Shown: piece after piece, positions 10,310 through 22,860 of the stretch
Position numbering within the stretch: the first letter of the stretch is position 1
Layout of the letters: each line of letters opens with the position of its first letter
Assembly: GCA_038363925.1 (NCBI GenBank)
Contig: JAQQWL010000010.1
Span: 806,001-870,000, forward strand
Length of the DNA stretch: 64,000 bases
Source: Apiospora phragmitis
Taxonomy: Eukaryota; Ascomycota; Sordariomycetes; Amphisphaeriales; Apiosporaceae
Direction of reading: 5' to 3'
The notes under the pieces: generated by a model
Seen by the model: the letters and a program-made list of their open reading frames with translations, nothing else
The model's database searches: none
Told to the model about the DNA's origin: nothing
Position numbers and translations under genes: made by a program

Positions 10310-11541
10310 GCGCGCTCGCTTGGGACACATTATAGATAGATGCTTCTCCTTTCGCAGGCGTCTATATATAGATTCAGGGGCTCATGGCTGCAGTAGAAGC
10401 CGAATTCAAGCGATTAATGATGTATCCTAATCATGATGGTGTTATTGATGCACTTACACATTGCAAAGGGGGGGGGGGTATGGGCATTGCTATGATTTGA
10501 CCACATGATATTACCCCTGATGTGATTGGGGCATTCGACGGAGGTTGCTCCTTTCTGGAGTCCAGGCTTGCAGGCTCAAAACAGGTGGCGCAGCTACGAC
10601 CGACCAACTTGTTTGGAGGCTTCGAGTATGTGATGAAAACTTACTAGGCCGACATGGATCACGAGCGCTTATCACTTTTGTTCGTTTGGTTTCCTTCCTA
10701 TCAAGGCCTGAATTGAGGTCATGGCTGTTGGTTATGCGGCCCGCGAAAAGTGGCGCCATGTTGTCTAAATCGGGCAAAGCTGAACGCCTACGGGCCGGGG
10801 AGGGTCGTCCCCGTCCCGGCTCGCCTTCCCCTTTTGTTCCCCAGGCTATCGGATCTACCACTACCACCCTTTCAGGTCGCAACCCTACGAAACATCTATA
10901 GAGCTGCGGGACAAGACCTTAGGCCATTCGGGTTCCCTTGAAACAGTGTGAGGCTGTGCTTTCCCTGCATAACCCAGCCCAGAAAGATGCTTTTTGGATG
11001 GTTACCCTAAATCACCAACTGCTTTCTTGGGGAGCTATGTGGCTTGCCAAGCCCTTATGCAGTCGCTTGTCGTAGAAGATGCTGACATATTTGGACCAAT
11101 CATGGCCGATCACGGCCGTCCTCTGTACCATGGCCTGCCGGCCCTCCGCAATGGCATCCCGTAACTTCGAAGGTTTCGCCGCACCGGAGAAGAGACGATT
11201 CGTCAACCTTTCGCGAGGTTGCAGTCGATAAGCGCGTCAAACTTCTCCAAGTTTCAGGAGCATCAAGACTTATTCGTGACCGTGTGGGAGGCTCGTCAAG
11301 TATAATGTGACATGTAGCGCCGTACCCTGTCATGAACTCCGGTATTCATCTAGAGACGCAGTTGTGAGCTTATAAGACACGAGATCTTCCAACTAGTATC
11401 CCTCGTGATAGCAGAATCACTCTCACATATACCTAACGTTGGTGGTAACCTATCTCACTGTCCAAGTCTTCCAAGTGTTGTTGATTGCATTGGCACTTCT
11501 ATCATAACCAATCTCCATTAGTCCCATATTCCTCCCCAACC
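10310..11541. other. Intergenic region, 1.2 kb
   Basis: No supportable gene. An 11-base G run lies at 10468-10478. The last ~200 bases are pyrimidine-rich and probably serve as leader and promoter of the dynamin-like gene. Confidence 0.4.
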
Positions 11542-14140
11542 ATGTCCTTCACCTTCCCGACCATGAGCCAAGTTGAGGAAGTCCCCGTCTTTCAAGGTAG
11601 CCAGGAAGCTCCCGAGCAGGGCGGTAATAACCCCACCAAAGAGGAGATCCTCAAGGACCCCTTCGCGAGCAAGAGCAGCCAGATCCTCTTCGACGCCATC
11701 GACCAACTCCAGAGCTGCGACGCCAGCCAAGTCATCGACATCCCACAGCTGGTGATCGTGGGCGGCCAGTCGGCCGGCAAGTCGTCGCTGCTGCAGAGCC
11801 TGACCTCCATCCCGTTCCCCGTGAGCCATGGGCTGTGCACCCGCTTCGCCACGCGCATCATCTCGCGCCGGACGCCGCCCAAGAGCCGGGACGAGGTGGT
11901 CATCACCATCGTGAAGCCCGACTTCGAGCTAGACCACATCTTCAACTACGCCAACGACAGCCCCTATGACAAATACGTGTACAGAGCCGAGACCCTCGAC
12001 AGCCAGACGTTCGCCGAGTTGATGGAAGAGGTATAGTTTCTTCGCCACCGGCTTTCGTTCTCTTCTCAGTATAACAACAAGCTGATGATGCTACTAGGTC
12101 ACGGAGAAATACATGGGTATCAAGTCGGGCATACAGCCCAGCGCCAAGAACTTTGCCACCGAAGTCCTGAAGATCGAGCTCTCGGGGCCGCAGCGTGCCC
12201 ACTTCAGCATCCTCGACATACCCGGGCACGTATCCAACGCATTCCGAATCCATAAGTGGGAGATGGAGGGGATCGAGAGCATGATCGTCGAATACATGAA
12301 GAAACCTTGGAACATCGTCATGTACGTGCATATCCACCCGAGTCGTGCGAAAGAAACACTGTCGCTACTACTGTACATACTAATGGCATTGATCAGTTGC
12401 GTCTCCGACGCGAGCAATGATCTCGAGAACCAGCCTATCTTCAAGCTTGCGGAGGAGCACGTGGAATCTACCAGATTGATACCCGTCTTCACCAAATGCG
12501 ACAAGGCAGCAACGCCAGAAGACGTAAGAGGCAGCCACCCATAGACCCCTCAACGATAACGGAACGTCTTCATACTAATGAACGAGACCCAGGTTGTGGG
12601 GATTGCGACCGGGGAGAACCAACATTTCCGCGCGATGAAGCACGGGTGGTTCGTAGTCCGTAATCACATCGGAGACGAGGGCGCGTCGTTTGATCTGGAC
12701 GACGCCGAGACGACCCTCTTCGGGTCCGCACCTTGGAGCCGAGTGCAGAGCAGACGTCGTGGATCCAGGAAGCTCAGGGACTACCTGGGCGGCCTCCTGT
12801 GTGCCAAGATCCGAGAGGAGTTTCCCCAGATGCAGGAGCAGGTTAAGTTTCTCCTAGATGAACAGATGGAGTTGAAAGATGTTCTGGGAGAGCCACGTGC
12901 CGATCACAGAGCGCAGCTTCAGTACTTGATGAAGATCGTCGAGGGGTATGACGCCAAGGTTCGACAGGCTCTTAAAAGCCCATGGGATCTTCCCGAGAAG
13001 CAAATGCAGCTCCGCAGTATCGTTTCGATCAGAAACAAGGAGTTCGACAAGGACATGATGAACCAGGGCCATACCTATGAGTTCGAACAACCCCGTTTGA
13101 CCTACCGACAGGACCCGCCAGCCACCGACCAGATGGAATTGCCACCAACACATGAGGGATCCCCGCAGCCAAAGGCGAAACGAAACGGTTCACACAAGAA
13201 GAGCACGCAGAAGTCCCCCATGGATAACAGTCCCCAACCCTCGGCCGAGCTTCGGGCAGAGATACAAAAGCAAATCCACAGTTTCCAAAGCAGCCAGCTC
13301 CCAGGTCTGTTGAACCCGGACATCTTCCCTGTGTTGTACCGTAAGCAAACAAAAAAATGGAGATCAATCGCCCGCGACCACTTGCTCCGTGTGTCACGAG
13401 ATATTGCAATGGCTGCTGATAGCTTGCTGGCCGAACACCTGGAGGCATACGACAACCTCCAGCCCGTTATAGAAGACATGGGTTACAAGGTGGAGAAAAA
13501 AGCACTCGACGAATTGGACAAGTACTGCAGCCAAGAGGACAACTTTCCCTTCTTCACCACCAATCCTGAGTTCACGTGGCGGCTCGAGGAGAACCGGCTG
13601 ATCCGGTTCAAGAACTACACGTTTGAGCACCTCCAGGAGGTGTGGGATAAGGTGACGAAGCAGCCCAATAACGGGGTTCTCTTCGACGCCAGTCTCAACG
13701 TCATGTACGCCCGCATCCATCCCAGCGCGGCGCTGCACACCGAGGATGAGGCCCACGATATTCTCAAGGCCTACTATGAGGTAAGTGCAATTCAAAACAA
13801 CACCAATGCGTTTCGAGGCCTGACCGCTGACTGCATGCTTTGATTCTAGCTCTCGGTGCGCAGTTTCATCGAGTACGTCAACAAGCGAATCGTCGAGGAC
13901 ATGCTGTTGAGCGAGCAAGGTCCTCTGCTGGGCCTCTCGACCAAGTACCTCCTGAGCCTGTCCGAGGCCGAGATTGAAGAGATCGCGCGCGAGGATGAGA
14001 CGAAGCAGGTTCAGCGCGAGCAGTGTCTCGCTAGAATAGCACGATTGACGAAGGCGAACAAGCTCGCCGAAAATGCGCTGCGGGAGACGAGGCCTCTACC
14101 AGTGGAGGCTGTCACGCTTAGAGACTCAAGCCATGGATGA
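11542..14140 (+). CDS. Dynamin-like GTPase (Mx/Vps1-like)
   Basis: Five exons: 11542-12030, 12098-12321, 12397-12523, 12593-13780 and 13850-14140, giving 772 residues with every junction in frame. The start is set by ACCATGTCC at 11542. The GTPase domain has the P-loop GGQSAGKSS (74-82), a switch DIPG (203-206, where dynamins usually have DLPG) and TKCD (270-273). A helical stalk follows, and the last ~100 residues are GED-like (SVRSFIEYVNKRIVEDML). There is no pleckstrin-homology or proline-rich domain, so it belongs with the shorter Mx/Vps1-type proteins that remodel membranes. Such genes are common and variable in filamentous fungi and the exact role here is unknown. Confidence 0.93.
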
Positions 14141-15064
14141 TGATGATGGTTATGATTGGTAAACCAATTGAATGAAATACGACGGTGGTGTGGTCGATGA
14201 GTGTATTATATCATGGACGCGCATGTTCGGGGATGAGTTGTAAAGAAGATGAGTTCAGATCCAGCCACTCGCAACCAGAAAACCGTTTGTTGCTTGCTTT
14301 GGCTTCATGCAGCGACCGTATAATTTTCAGCCCCTCTAGCCCTCTGGTCAACGCCACGACCACGACTGATGCTGGATCATGATCAGCTTGACACGAACCA
14401 AATGCTTACACCCGAGGATCTTGGATCTGTCATTGTTTCTTTCCGTTTCCAATAAGCAAATAAATCGTCTGTCTGTCTTTGTGTTAAGGCGCCTAGGTTA
14501 GGAAGTGGTGGACATGCTTCGGATCCGAAAGCCCTTTGGCCCTTGGGAGATATTCGGATCCGAGGCAGGACAGGATCCGGCCAAGGCCGACAGGCTAGTT
14601 GCTCCGGTCATTTCGCACGAGAGGAGACGGGAACAAATCACAACCTGCGCCTCCGCACATTCGATACCAACCGGCTTACTCTGCCTTATAGGGCGTGCAG
14701 CCAGAGCCGACACGAGCTTCTCTCCACTTAGATCTGATTTAGGCCGTTCAGCTCGCGGGCTGCGTTGTGTCGGTTGTAAGAGAAGATGGACAACATAAAG
14801 AACCGCCAACCGTGGTGTACTGCTTATATTGCAGTCATTCATCAACCCCTCACCCATCGTCCGACTGTATTACCCCTTGCTTAGGACCTAGCTACTTATA
14901 TACGCAAGCCACTTGTCTTGGGAGATCTCGTTGACCTCTCACTTGCTCTCTTCTGTTCTGTTCTGTTCTGTTCTGTTCTGTTGTGTGACGTCTCTATCAA
15001 TCTTCAGCTCTGTCCATCCTGCCAAGTACATTAGCAAGCCTACAACCACACTTATAAACACAAA
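14141..15064. other. Intergenic region, 0.9 kb
   Basis: No gene is visible. It holds the 3' flank of the dynamin-like gene and the likely promoter of the methyltransferase-like gene, including a TTCTG tandem repeat. Confidence 0.4.
14951..14980. repeat. (TTCTG)6 tandem repeat
   Basis: Six perfect head-to-tail copies of TTCTG, about 85 bp upstream of the ATG at 15065. It probably lies in the 5' leader or core promoter. Confidence 0.85.
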
Positions 15065-15877
15065 ATGGCCGCCCCTGCTGCTGCTGCTCCCGCCCCGGCG
15101 GCCACCCCCCTACCCCGGATGAGTTCCGCCGCCGGTACTTCACCTTCATCGCGCCCAAGTACGCCCACCTGACGGGCAACACGACGCGCGACCTCTTCGC
15201 CGCGGCGCTGCGCCAGCACGACCTGGCCCTAACGAACGAGTCCGTCATCCACGACAGCGCCGCGGACCTCTCGGCCGTCTTCCCCGAGGACGGCTGCCTG
15301 ACGCACGTCATCGACAACTTCAGTCTCTCTACCTTCGGCACCAGGGAGCAGCAGCTCAAGGGCCTGGCCGAGAACTACCGGACCCTCAAGGCCGACGGCG
15401 GCGTCGCCGTCTTCACGACCTGGAAGAAGTTCGCCATGTCGGAGCTGATTGGCGCCGCGCAAGCGATCGTAAGTCTCTCTCCCCCACACCTCCCCAACCC
15501 CTTTTCTTTCTGGTTCTCTACCCATCGCCCCAGGGAAAAAGCTCCTCGCTGACTCCCCATCACCCGTCCAGGTCAAAGGCGCCAACTGGGCCGCCGCGCA
15601 ACCGGTCCCCATGAACGGGCCCGAGTTCGTCGCCGAGGGCCACCTGGCCTCGATGCTGGCTGAGGCCGGGTGGTCACCCACCAAGACCCAGACCAGCCTC
15701 GTCAAGTCCGTCGTCACGCGCGACGAAGACGAGAAGGGCCTGCTGGAGTTCATGCAGGTCAGCCCGCCCGCCAAGGCCGCGGCCTGGCCCGCCGCCGTGC
15801 AGCAGGCCGTCGACGCCATGAAGAAGGAGCACGGCGGCATCTACGGCGAGACTTGGGTCGTGATTGCGAGGAAGTAG
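15065..15877 (+). CDS. SAM-dependent methyltransferase-like gene, core deleted, frameshifted
   Basis: The ATG at 15065 opens an Ala/Pro-rich start. The frame then needs one more C in the C6 tract at 15105-15110 to enter DEFRRRYFTFIAPKYAHLTG. Exons 15065-15468 and 15572-15877 then sum to 236 codons plus stop, against about 280 usual for this class I methyltransferase family. The N-terminal IAPKYAHLTGNTTR and the later YRTLKADGGVAVFTTWKK blocks are kept. The sequence, however, passes from ESVIHDSA straight to ADLSAVFPEDGC. The glycine-rich motif I (normally directly after IHD.A as CGPG) and the acidic motif II that bind S-adenosylmethionine are missing. It is probably inactive, either a decayed gene or a non-catalytic relative. 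Confidence 0.7.
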
Positions 15878-16301
15878 GAATGGGAGTGAAGAGGATGTGT
15901 GGGGAGAGGGGGGAGGGGCAAGGAAATTAAGAATATACACAAAGCGCGACATGCAGTGCTGGCCAAATGGGTATTATGCTATTTGATTTTGGGCACCGAG
16001 GTCGCAATAAGAGAGCGTCGTCCTATATTCTGACGCTTACTAGCATTCCAAATTGGATTTCACTTGAAACGCATTTCAATGGGGATCATTTATAATTTCA
16101 CTACACCTGAGCAAACCGCGCAAGACGAAAGCGTTGACATGAATCATGACGTGGTTTGAAATATCCCTCGGATGTTTTGTCGCATCCTAATTATGATTTG
16201 TTGCCTGATATTAATCTAAAACTCGAACGACCCTATCATATACTCACTTCTGACTTATACACTCCCCTCACGGACGAGCGAACGGGAAACCGACCCTATT
16301 A
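15878..16301. other. Convergent 3' flanks, 0.4 kb
   Basis: A/T-richer spacer between two convergent genes, likely 3' untranslated sequence. No gene is visible. Confidence 0.4.
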
Positions 16302-18163
16302 TTACTCCTTGGGACACTCCCAGCTCTCCGGCCGGTTCGCGTCGTCCTTGCTGGTACCGATGTACTTGGCCCGCTTGGGTAGAGGCAGATGGGCCGCTGG
16401 CTCTCGATGCCGGCGGCGCCGTCGTCGTTGACGAACTTGGTCCCGATCAGCTGTTCGGGCGCCGCGTCCTCCTCGACCCAGCGCATCATGGCGAGCACGA
16501 CGTCGTGCTCGGCGTCCTCGTGCCCCGGGACCGAGTACGTCACGTTGGGCAGGTCCTGGCTGCCGCCGGCGATGTACCACGGGCCGGGCCCGTGGTTGCA
16601 GTGGCCCATGCCCGGGATCAGGAAGAAGCGGTAGAAGTCGGTCAAGTCGACACCATCATCAGCCTTGGCACCATCAGCAGCGTCACTTCCTCCCATGGCC
16701 TTGTGCACGTTGTCGTAGAACACGCGGCTGCTGCCCGTCGGGATTCCCGGGTCCGCCATGCCGTGGTACATGATGATCTTGCCGCCGCGCTGGCGGTAGG
16801 CCGACAGGTCGAAATCGTCGGCGGCGGCGTCGCCCGGGTCGACGCGGTCGGCCTCGAGCATGTCGGCGTACGTGAACTTGGTGTAGTCCCAGTCGGTGTC
16901 GTTGTAGACCCAGTCCTCCCAGAGGCCGCGGCCGAGGCCGCTGAAGGTGCCCAGCATGCCGGACGGGTCCGCTCCGAGCGGCAGGCCCGGGAACACGAGG
17001 GTGTCGTTGTCGACGCCGCCCTCCCGCCACTCGTTGTACACCTTGTACACCGTCTGGACCTGCTCCGGCATCAGGCAGTTGGTTTGGTTGGTGGCGCCCT
17101 CGGCGCACAGGAGCTTGTCGTAGTTGAAGTTGCAGCCGAACGTGTCGCTGATGATGCCGTCTTCCAGGCCGTCTTGGCCATCGCACTGCTTCAGTATCTC
17201 CGACGTGATGGTCTTGTACAGAGCTGGGCCGACGTGGTTGGACCCGTTCTCCGGGAAGTTGTAGAGGGGCGCCTGGAGAGTAAAGGCCGCCAAATGTGTT
17301 GTCCACCAAGCTGGTGATTGTCAGCATCCAAAAACGGCGACTCGTCACGCAGCAGTCTGAACTGCAACAAAAGGAGTTGAGTAAGGGTCTTACCTGGCGC
17401 GCCGACAACAATGCCATCGAAGGACTCGGGGTGGTGTTGGATCTCCTTCAGACCTTGGCGACCACCGGTAGAGCAGCTCGCATAGTACGAGTACTTGATC
17501 GCCGCCGCCGCGATGGAATTGGAGCTACTGCCGCTGTAGTAGGCCGTGATCATGATCTTGGCCAGCTCAATCGACCCATGCATCGCCCCTGGACCCCCAG
17601 TCCCAGAGCCTTTCCGGCTGATTCAGTCCCCAGCTCGCATCAAATGCCGTGGCGTTGTGGCCAGTGTCTGTCGACATGGTCGCGAACCCATGATGCGCGA
17701 AAATATTCATGTCCACCCTAGAGGAGGTATGTCTTAGCTCACGAAAAGTTTCACTGTAAAAGGCCCCCCTCCCCCCTGCTCTCTCGTGCGCCATGAGGGC
17801 GAGGGGGGAAGACGCAGGCAGAACTCACCAGTTAATTCCTCCACCGAACCCGCCGTTGCCCGTGGCAAGGAACCGTTCATTCCAGCCCGAGTCGGGCAAA
17901 AACAGGCCGAAGTTGTAAGAGGAAGTTGCCGAGGACTTCATGTTGATGGTCACGGCGCAGAGGGCCGACAAGTTCTTGGCCGGCGTCGGGAACGCCATCG
18001 AGGGCGGTCCGAAGGAGCCACCGGCCGCCACGGGGGTGACGTCGCTCACGCTGGCGGCTTCGTTGCCGGCGAGCATGGTCTCGAAACGCTCTTTGGTGCA
18101 TTGCGCTGCGGCGGCGGCAGAGCCTGCCGCAAGCAGCAATAGTGGCGCCTGGGATGACAACAT
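16302..18163 (-). CDS. Secreted tannase/feruloyl esterase family hydrolase
   Basis: Three exons (18163-17829, 17717-17394, 17310-16302) with introns of 111 and 83 nt. The N-terminus is a signal peptide (LLLLAAGSAAAAA, cleavage near residue 20). The family hallmarks are present: CSTGGRQG with nucleophile Ser about 194, IVVGAPAWWTTHL across the second junction, MYHGMADPGIP with a likely acidic residue, and GMGHCNHG with the catalytic His next to the Cys that pairs with the CS motif. Enzymes of this family release ferulic or gallic acid from plant cell-wall esters outside the cell. Two one-base breaks are present: an extra G in the CCCC run at 17586-17589 (plus strand) and a missing base near 16377. 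Correcting both gives 555 residues ending SWECPKE. Confidence 0.9.
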
Positions 18164-19371
18164 CTCTCTCTCTGTCAAGGCTAACAAGGAGCCGGATCTG
18201 GTGTTAATCTCAGGGACACTTGGGTGCGGTAGTTCAGGAGAGGGAAGAAGCCCACCGGCGCGGGCGAGTCAGGGCTGACCATCTTTTATATGATCGGCAC
18301 ATTTTTCTTTTGATTGTCGTCTACGGAACTGCCCAGGCGGCAGCTACCTCAAACTACCGAACCCAGGCGCAGGCAAACAAAACGGAGTTGATTGCAACGA
18401 CGATCGGATCAATGCGGGGTGTGGAAATGATTCGAACGCATGGGGACGATTTGCATCGTGTGGAATCCTGGCGTGTAGTAGAGAGAGATATGGTATAGTA
18501 AGTGACCTAAGCGACTAGTGGTGACGTACCCTGACGATGATGATTGATCATTTCGTCGGGTTGCAGTCCCGATGGGGATTTGCAACGGCGAGATTGAATT
18601 AGGGGATGATAGCGCGGTGGGTGCCTGTGTCGGGATGCTGTCTAGCGTCCAAGCACAGCCAGCAGGAAGAACAGTGGCCGGATTTGGGGCCTGATTGGCG
18701 GACCTTAGCTGGCCCATTTCGCGCCTGTTAGCTCCAAGGATAGGGAGGTGGCCTGTAACTTAGGGGGGGCCGAATAAGGGACGACTTCTCGCAGGACGAA
18801 AAAGAATGCCCGCCATCGACCACCGGCCTACTACCTGCCTAAGTAAGCAGGTAGCAAGACCAAGTCTGCACTGGCTGTGTCGGGCTGTGTTGCGACGCCG
18901 GTTGGAACTGGGAACACCACCCCCACGTTGGAGGCTACTTCTGCGTTCTAGCGTCGCAAGGTATTGCCGGCAGTTGGACGACGTCGACCATCCTCCCCGA
19001 TACGTGTGCCAGGCATGCTTACCATCGCATGACTGATGTGACCAGTAACAGGCCAAAATCATGCATGTGCAAGCACCTCGTAGGTTACATATTTGAAGCC
19101 AGCATTCGAGGTGACACTGTCGAGCGTCTACTTTCGAGTCTCGTGCAACTCCGTCATACAAACTTGAGGCACGAAAGATGGCCGACCAATCACTACCTAT
19201 TCCAGCATCGTATCATGGTCATTGCTTAATCAAGGGTATCATTTATGATTAGAAATTAAAACTACAACTTCCTCTTTTTCACACAGAGAGAGAAGACAGA
19301 CCTTCTGCCATCGATATCATCATTATCATCTGGTGAGAAGCGTCTTGGGCTCTACCTCGCCAAAGTCGTCC
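18164..19371. other. Intergenic region, 1.2 kb
   Basis: It contains the esterase promoter and the 3' flank of the membrane-protein gene. A perfect 8-bp inverted repeat CTACCTGC/GCAGGTAG with an 8-nt loop lies at 18831-18854. No coding sequence is supportable. Confidence 0.4.
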
Positions 19372-20903
19372 CTAAAGTGACTCGTCTGGCTCGTTGACGG
19401 GCTGTCCCTCATATCCCGGCTGCTCTCCACGATCCGCGGTCCCTTGAGACCATGGTCTGTTCCGGGGCCCGGACCAGACGACCCCAAAACGCGCGTGCGA
19501 CTCGACGCTGGCAGACGCACCGTCGGGACCACGCCGGCCCATGTCGCCGCCGCCCAGTTGTCGTAGCGGGGGCGCGTTTCCGTGGCTATCGTCATTTGTA
19601 TGATGATCAGCATTGCCGCCGCTCCTCCTCCTCCTCCATCGCTCCGTCCACCGCTTCCCCCGCCGCGAGAACGCGACAAACCCCAAGAACGAGATGGCAA
19701 AGACACAGACCACAAACCCCACCACAATACCCGCGATCGCACCCACAGGGAACGAAGGCGATCCCGGCTCCGGCGTGAGGGTCGCGGCAGGCTCGGCTGT
19801 GGAGGTGGAAGAGGTGGTGACTGCGGCGGCGGCCATGCCCATGGCGGCGCGCAGCGAGCGGGTGTCCGACTCCGGGTGCAGCGCGAGGTCGCCCTCGCGC
19901 CAGACCATGTATAAGGGCTCGGCGACGGCGGTAACGGTCCCCGTCGCGCGCTCGAGCACGGAGCGGTGGTCGTCCAGCCACCGCGTCGCCGTTGCGTTCT
20001 CCTGCGTACCGACGCAGGCATACTGAGTCGCCCCCAGGGCACCGCCGGCCTTATTGTTGTTGCCTGGGTACACCGACAGAGTGGCAGTTCTGGGGAAGAG
20101 AAGGGTTTATGTCAGTTTTAAGCAAGCGCAATCCTCAGTTATCCTTCCTTTGTTTTCATCCCCCTTCCTCTTTAGCATCCGGGTTATCCCTGTTACGCCC
20201 CAACAATATCTACGGACGATAGCAGGAAGAGTAAGAAAAAGAAAAGAAGTGGCGACGACCCTGAAGATCAACAGAGAGATATGAATGAGACAATAGAAAG
20301 GGGTAATGAATACTTACGTCGCGCAATAAGCCCCGAGCCAGAAAGCGTCCTCGGGCCCCGGGACCTTGGTGATCTTGGAGACGGTCATGAAAGCGGACCG
20401 GTCCGGGCAGACGCCGGCCGAGTAGGTCGCACGGGCGGCGACGCGGTAGGGCTGGCAGGTGGCTCAGCCCCCGCCATTGTGGGCGCGGTCGCTGAAGATG
20501 ACGGAGGACTGCCGCGACGACTGGGCCTCGGATCCGGACCCAGAGCCAGAGGGGACCACCGTCATATCCCAGTACCAGTCCGTCGCGCAGCCCGGGGGCG
20601 GCGTGTAGCGAGTCAGCAGGGCCGGCGCCTCCGACAGGAGCGCCACGGCCGACGCGATGGGGACGTCGTAGCCGCCGCCCGTGATTGTGGCGACCGGGGG
20701 CGCCGCGTACGTCTGCATGATGGCGGGACGCGCCGGCGCCGGCACCGTAAGCAGAAACAGGTCGTCGTCGGGCGGCACCACACTGGAGGATGGGTTGATT
20801 AAATGGCGCGCCCAAGAAGAAGAGAAGAAAACGAACGATACACCTACTACTGCTACTGCTTCTACAAGCGAGTGGTGGCGGTGTCTGGATTGGTGAGCAC
20901 CAT
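19372..20903 (-). CDS. Single-pass membrane protein of unknown function, in-frame stop
   Basis: The C-terminal exon (20089-19372) follows an exon ending at 20318 across a 228-nt GT-AG intron. The ectodomain is Cys-containing (YTPPPGCATDWYWDM; TCQPYRVAARATYS; GAYCAT), then a hydrophobic anchor (AIAGIVVGFVVCVFAISFLG), then a basic RRGKRW stop-transfer and a low-complexity tail. This matches a common architecture of fungal extracellular/transmembrane proteins without known function. The first exon is uncertain: one model starts at the ATG at 20903 with a short coding segment and a ~83-nt intron ending CATCCTCCAG. A TGA at 20464-20466 interrupts the ectodomain in the frame that continues on both sides, possibly TGG changed to TGA. 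Confidence 0.6.
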
Positions 20904-22860
20904 ATGGCAGCAGCATTTCTTAACAACAAGATAGTAGATACTTTCCAGCCTCTCAGCCTCTCTCCCTTCAAAACCTACTTACTTGCAGTATGGTGAGGAA
21001 GGGAGGTGGGGGGACTCTTGCTCGATTCTCCTTTACTTTACTTACACCCCTGAACGAGCGGGAGAAAACGCCGTGTGGAGGCGACGCTGGGCAGGCGCAC
21101 AGTCCGAGCGAGGCACGCGAGAGTCGTGCGATTTTCCAGCACGGCGGCGTCAGTGTGTGGGTTGCTGCCTCGTGCCTGACCTATTTAAAGAGGGAAAACC
21201 AGTGAGTGGGAAACGGGAGAAGACGTCTAGAGAGAAACCAGCAGCCCCGCGTCGTATTATCTATCCTCTTTTCCCCATGAAGACGAATTCGGATTTCCTT
21301 TCGTGGCACAGCGGGCCTTCTATACATGTCCTAACCCTGGGCAAGAAAAAGAACCGTACCTACATTTTGGGCTTGCTGGCGACTCGGCGCATGCGGCACA
21401 GCAGCTGTCCTTGTGGGGTATATCCCTAGGTACTTAGTGCTTACATCTTTTGGAAAGGTGTCAGTCATCACTCTACTCCGTAGATAGACGATAAATAGCG
21501 AGGCGGCGGCACCGAAGGACGTCTCGCATGTGATCAAAGATCTATAGCCGATAATCGCGGCATCCATCGATCATGCGGGTAGCATGGAATACTCCGCTAC
21601 ACCTCCCAGGGGAGACTCCGTGATATCAGGGCAAGGGAAATGTCAGAACCACACCAACCAGAGTCATGACTCGAGAGCGACAGACTTCAGAAGAGCTCAT
21701 GAACAGGCGGTGGATGGAGGATGTGAGGACACGGCGTATGTCCCCAAAGTCTGCTCCGGCAGAATCAGTGTCACCCAAGTCAGTACTACGCGAAATAATA
21801 AGTAATGCTAATATTTGATTTGATAATGTTGTAACTATTTACATGAATAAGAATGCTCCCCATCAAATCGTAAAAATGAACCCGTAAGATATGGCTTCAA
21901 GAGTCAAGCACGAGTGAGCATTCACGGCAAAACAAACCCTCCTATACATCTTGTATTCTGCCTTCATATTGGTTGAAGCTACAAAACCTTTCCAAGATCT
22001 GCTTAACCTTCCTAACCTGGTATCAGTATGCAGTCATGGTTCTCTTCCCCTCCCCCTTCCCATCCTCCCGGTCACCCACTAACGAGACTCAACTACCACT
22101 CGACAACTCGAAGGCTTCCCCAGGGACCAGTTCTGACCATAGTAGACCCAGCCTCCCAGGCAACAGCCACTAAAAATTATTAACCAGAAAACCCAAGCCT
22201 CCTGGGCTTTCCCCATATTCATCTATTTTTTTCTCCACCCGCAGCCAAGATAATAAGATCGCTTTGTTTCATAAACGCGATGATAAGGAAAACGTCGAAG
22301 ATACCAAGACGTGATGGCAGATATGTCTGTAAAAGCAAATCCAAACGATTGCAAGCAAGAGGCCAATAGACCCCGCGCAACTATTACACCTTCTCGGTGG
22401 AGAGCGGACAACAATGCCCCATGTAGATACACCCACCCGAAGAAGTCTGGGCGTGTGAATCGAGGTAGAAGAAACCAGATGCACGGCTGCTGTGCCAGAC
22501 ATGCAAGGGTTTGTGTCGGCGAGGAGAAGTCGTCATTCGGAACATCGTGGCTGACGGAGTTGATGAATTGGGGCAAGAAAGAGACCTAAACCGATTGCCG
22601 GGGAGGCTGCCCTGATATAAAAAAAATTCATCCAAATGCCCAGAGAACAAGGAGAGATTGTGCCGCCAAAATAAAAATCAAGAGGTATATCCCCAACAAC
22701 GCCAGCCGACATGAGAAAGCATCGAGAGTCCGTACAAAACCACATATACACACGCCGCAAGAACACATGTGATCCAAGTTTCCTTGGAGCCAGCGCCAGA
22801 CGCCTTCATTTCATGAGCGCGATACGAAGTCGTATCGCGAGCAAAAACGAGAAACCAGTC
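20904..22860. other. Intergenic region, 2 kb
   Basis: Upstream DNA of the membrane-protein gene, then the long 3' flank of the homeobox gene. A/T-rich from about 21780 to 22300. No gene is supportable. Confidence 0.4.

Noticed and set aside
5900..18163. Secondary-metabolite cluster suggested by regulator, exporter, methyltransferase and esterase together
   Set aside because: No backbone synthase, terpene cyclase or oxidoreductase is present, a dynamin gene intervenes, and the methyltransferase lacks its core. A cluster is not supported.
20464..20466. Programmed UGA readthrough
   Set aside because: The known strong context (UGA followed by CUA) is absent, so mutation or error is more likely.
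20281..20802. 173-codon plus-strand ORF
   Set aside because: Shadow of the membrane-protein exon on the other strand, Gly/Arg-rich without features.
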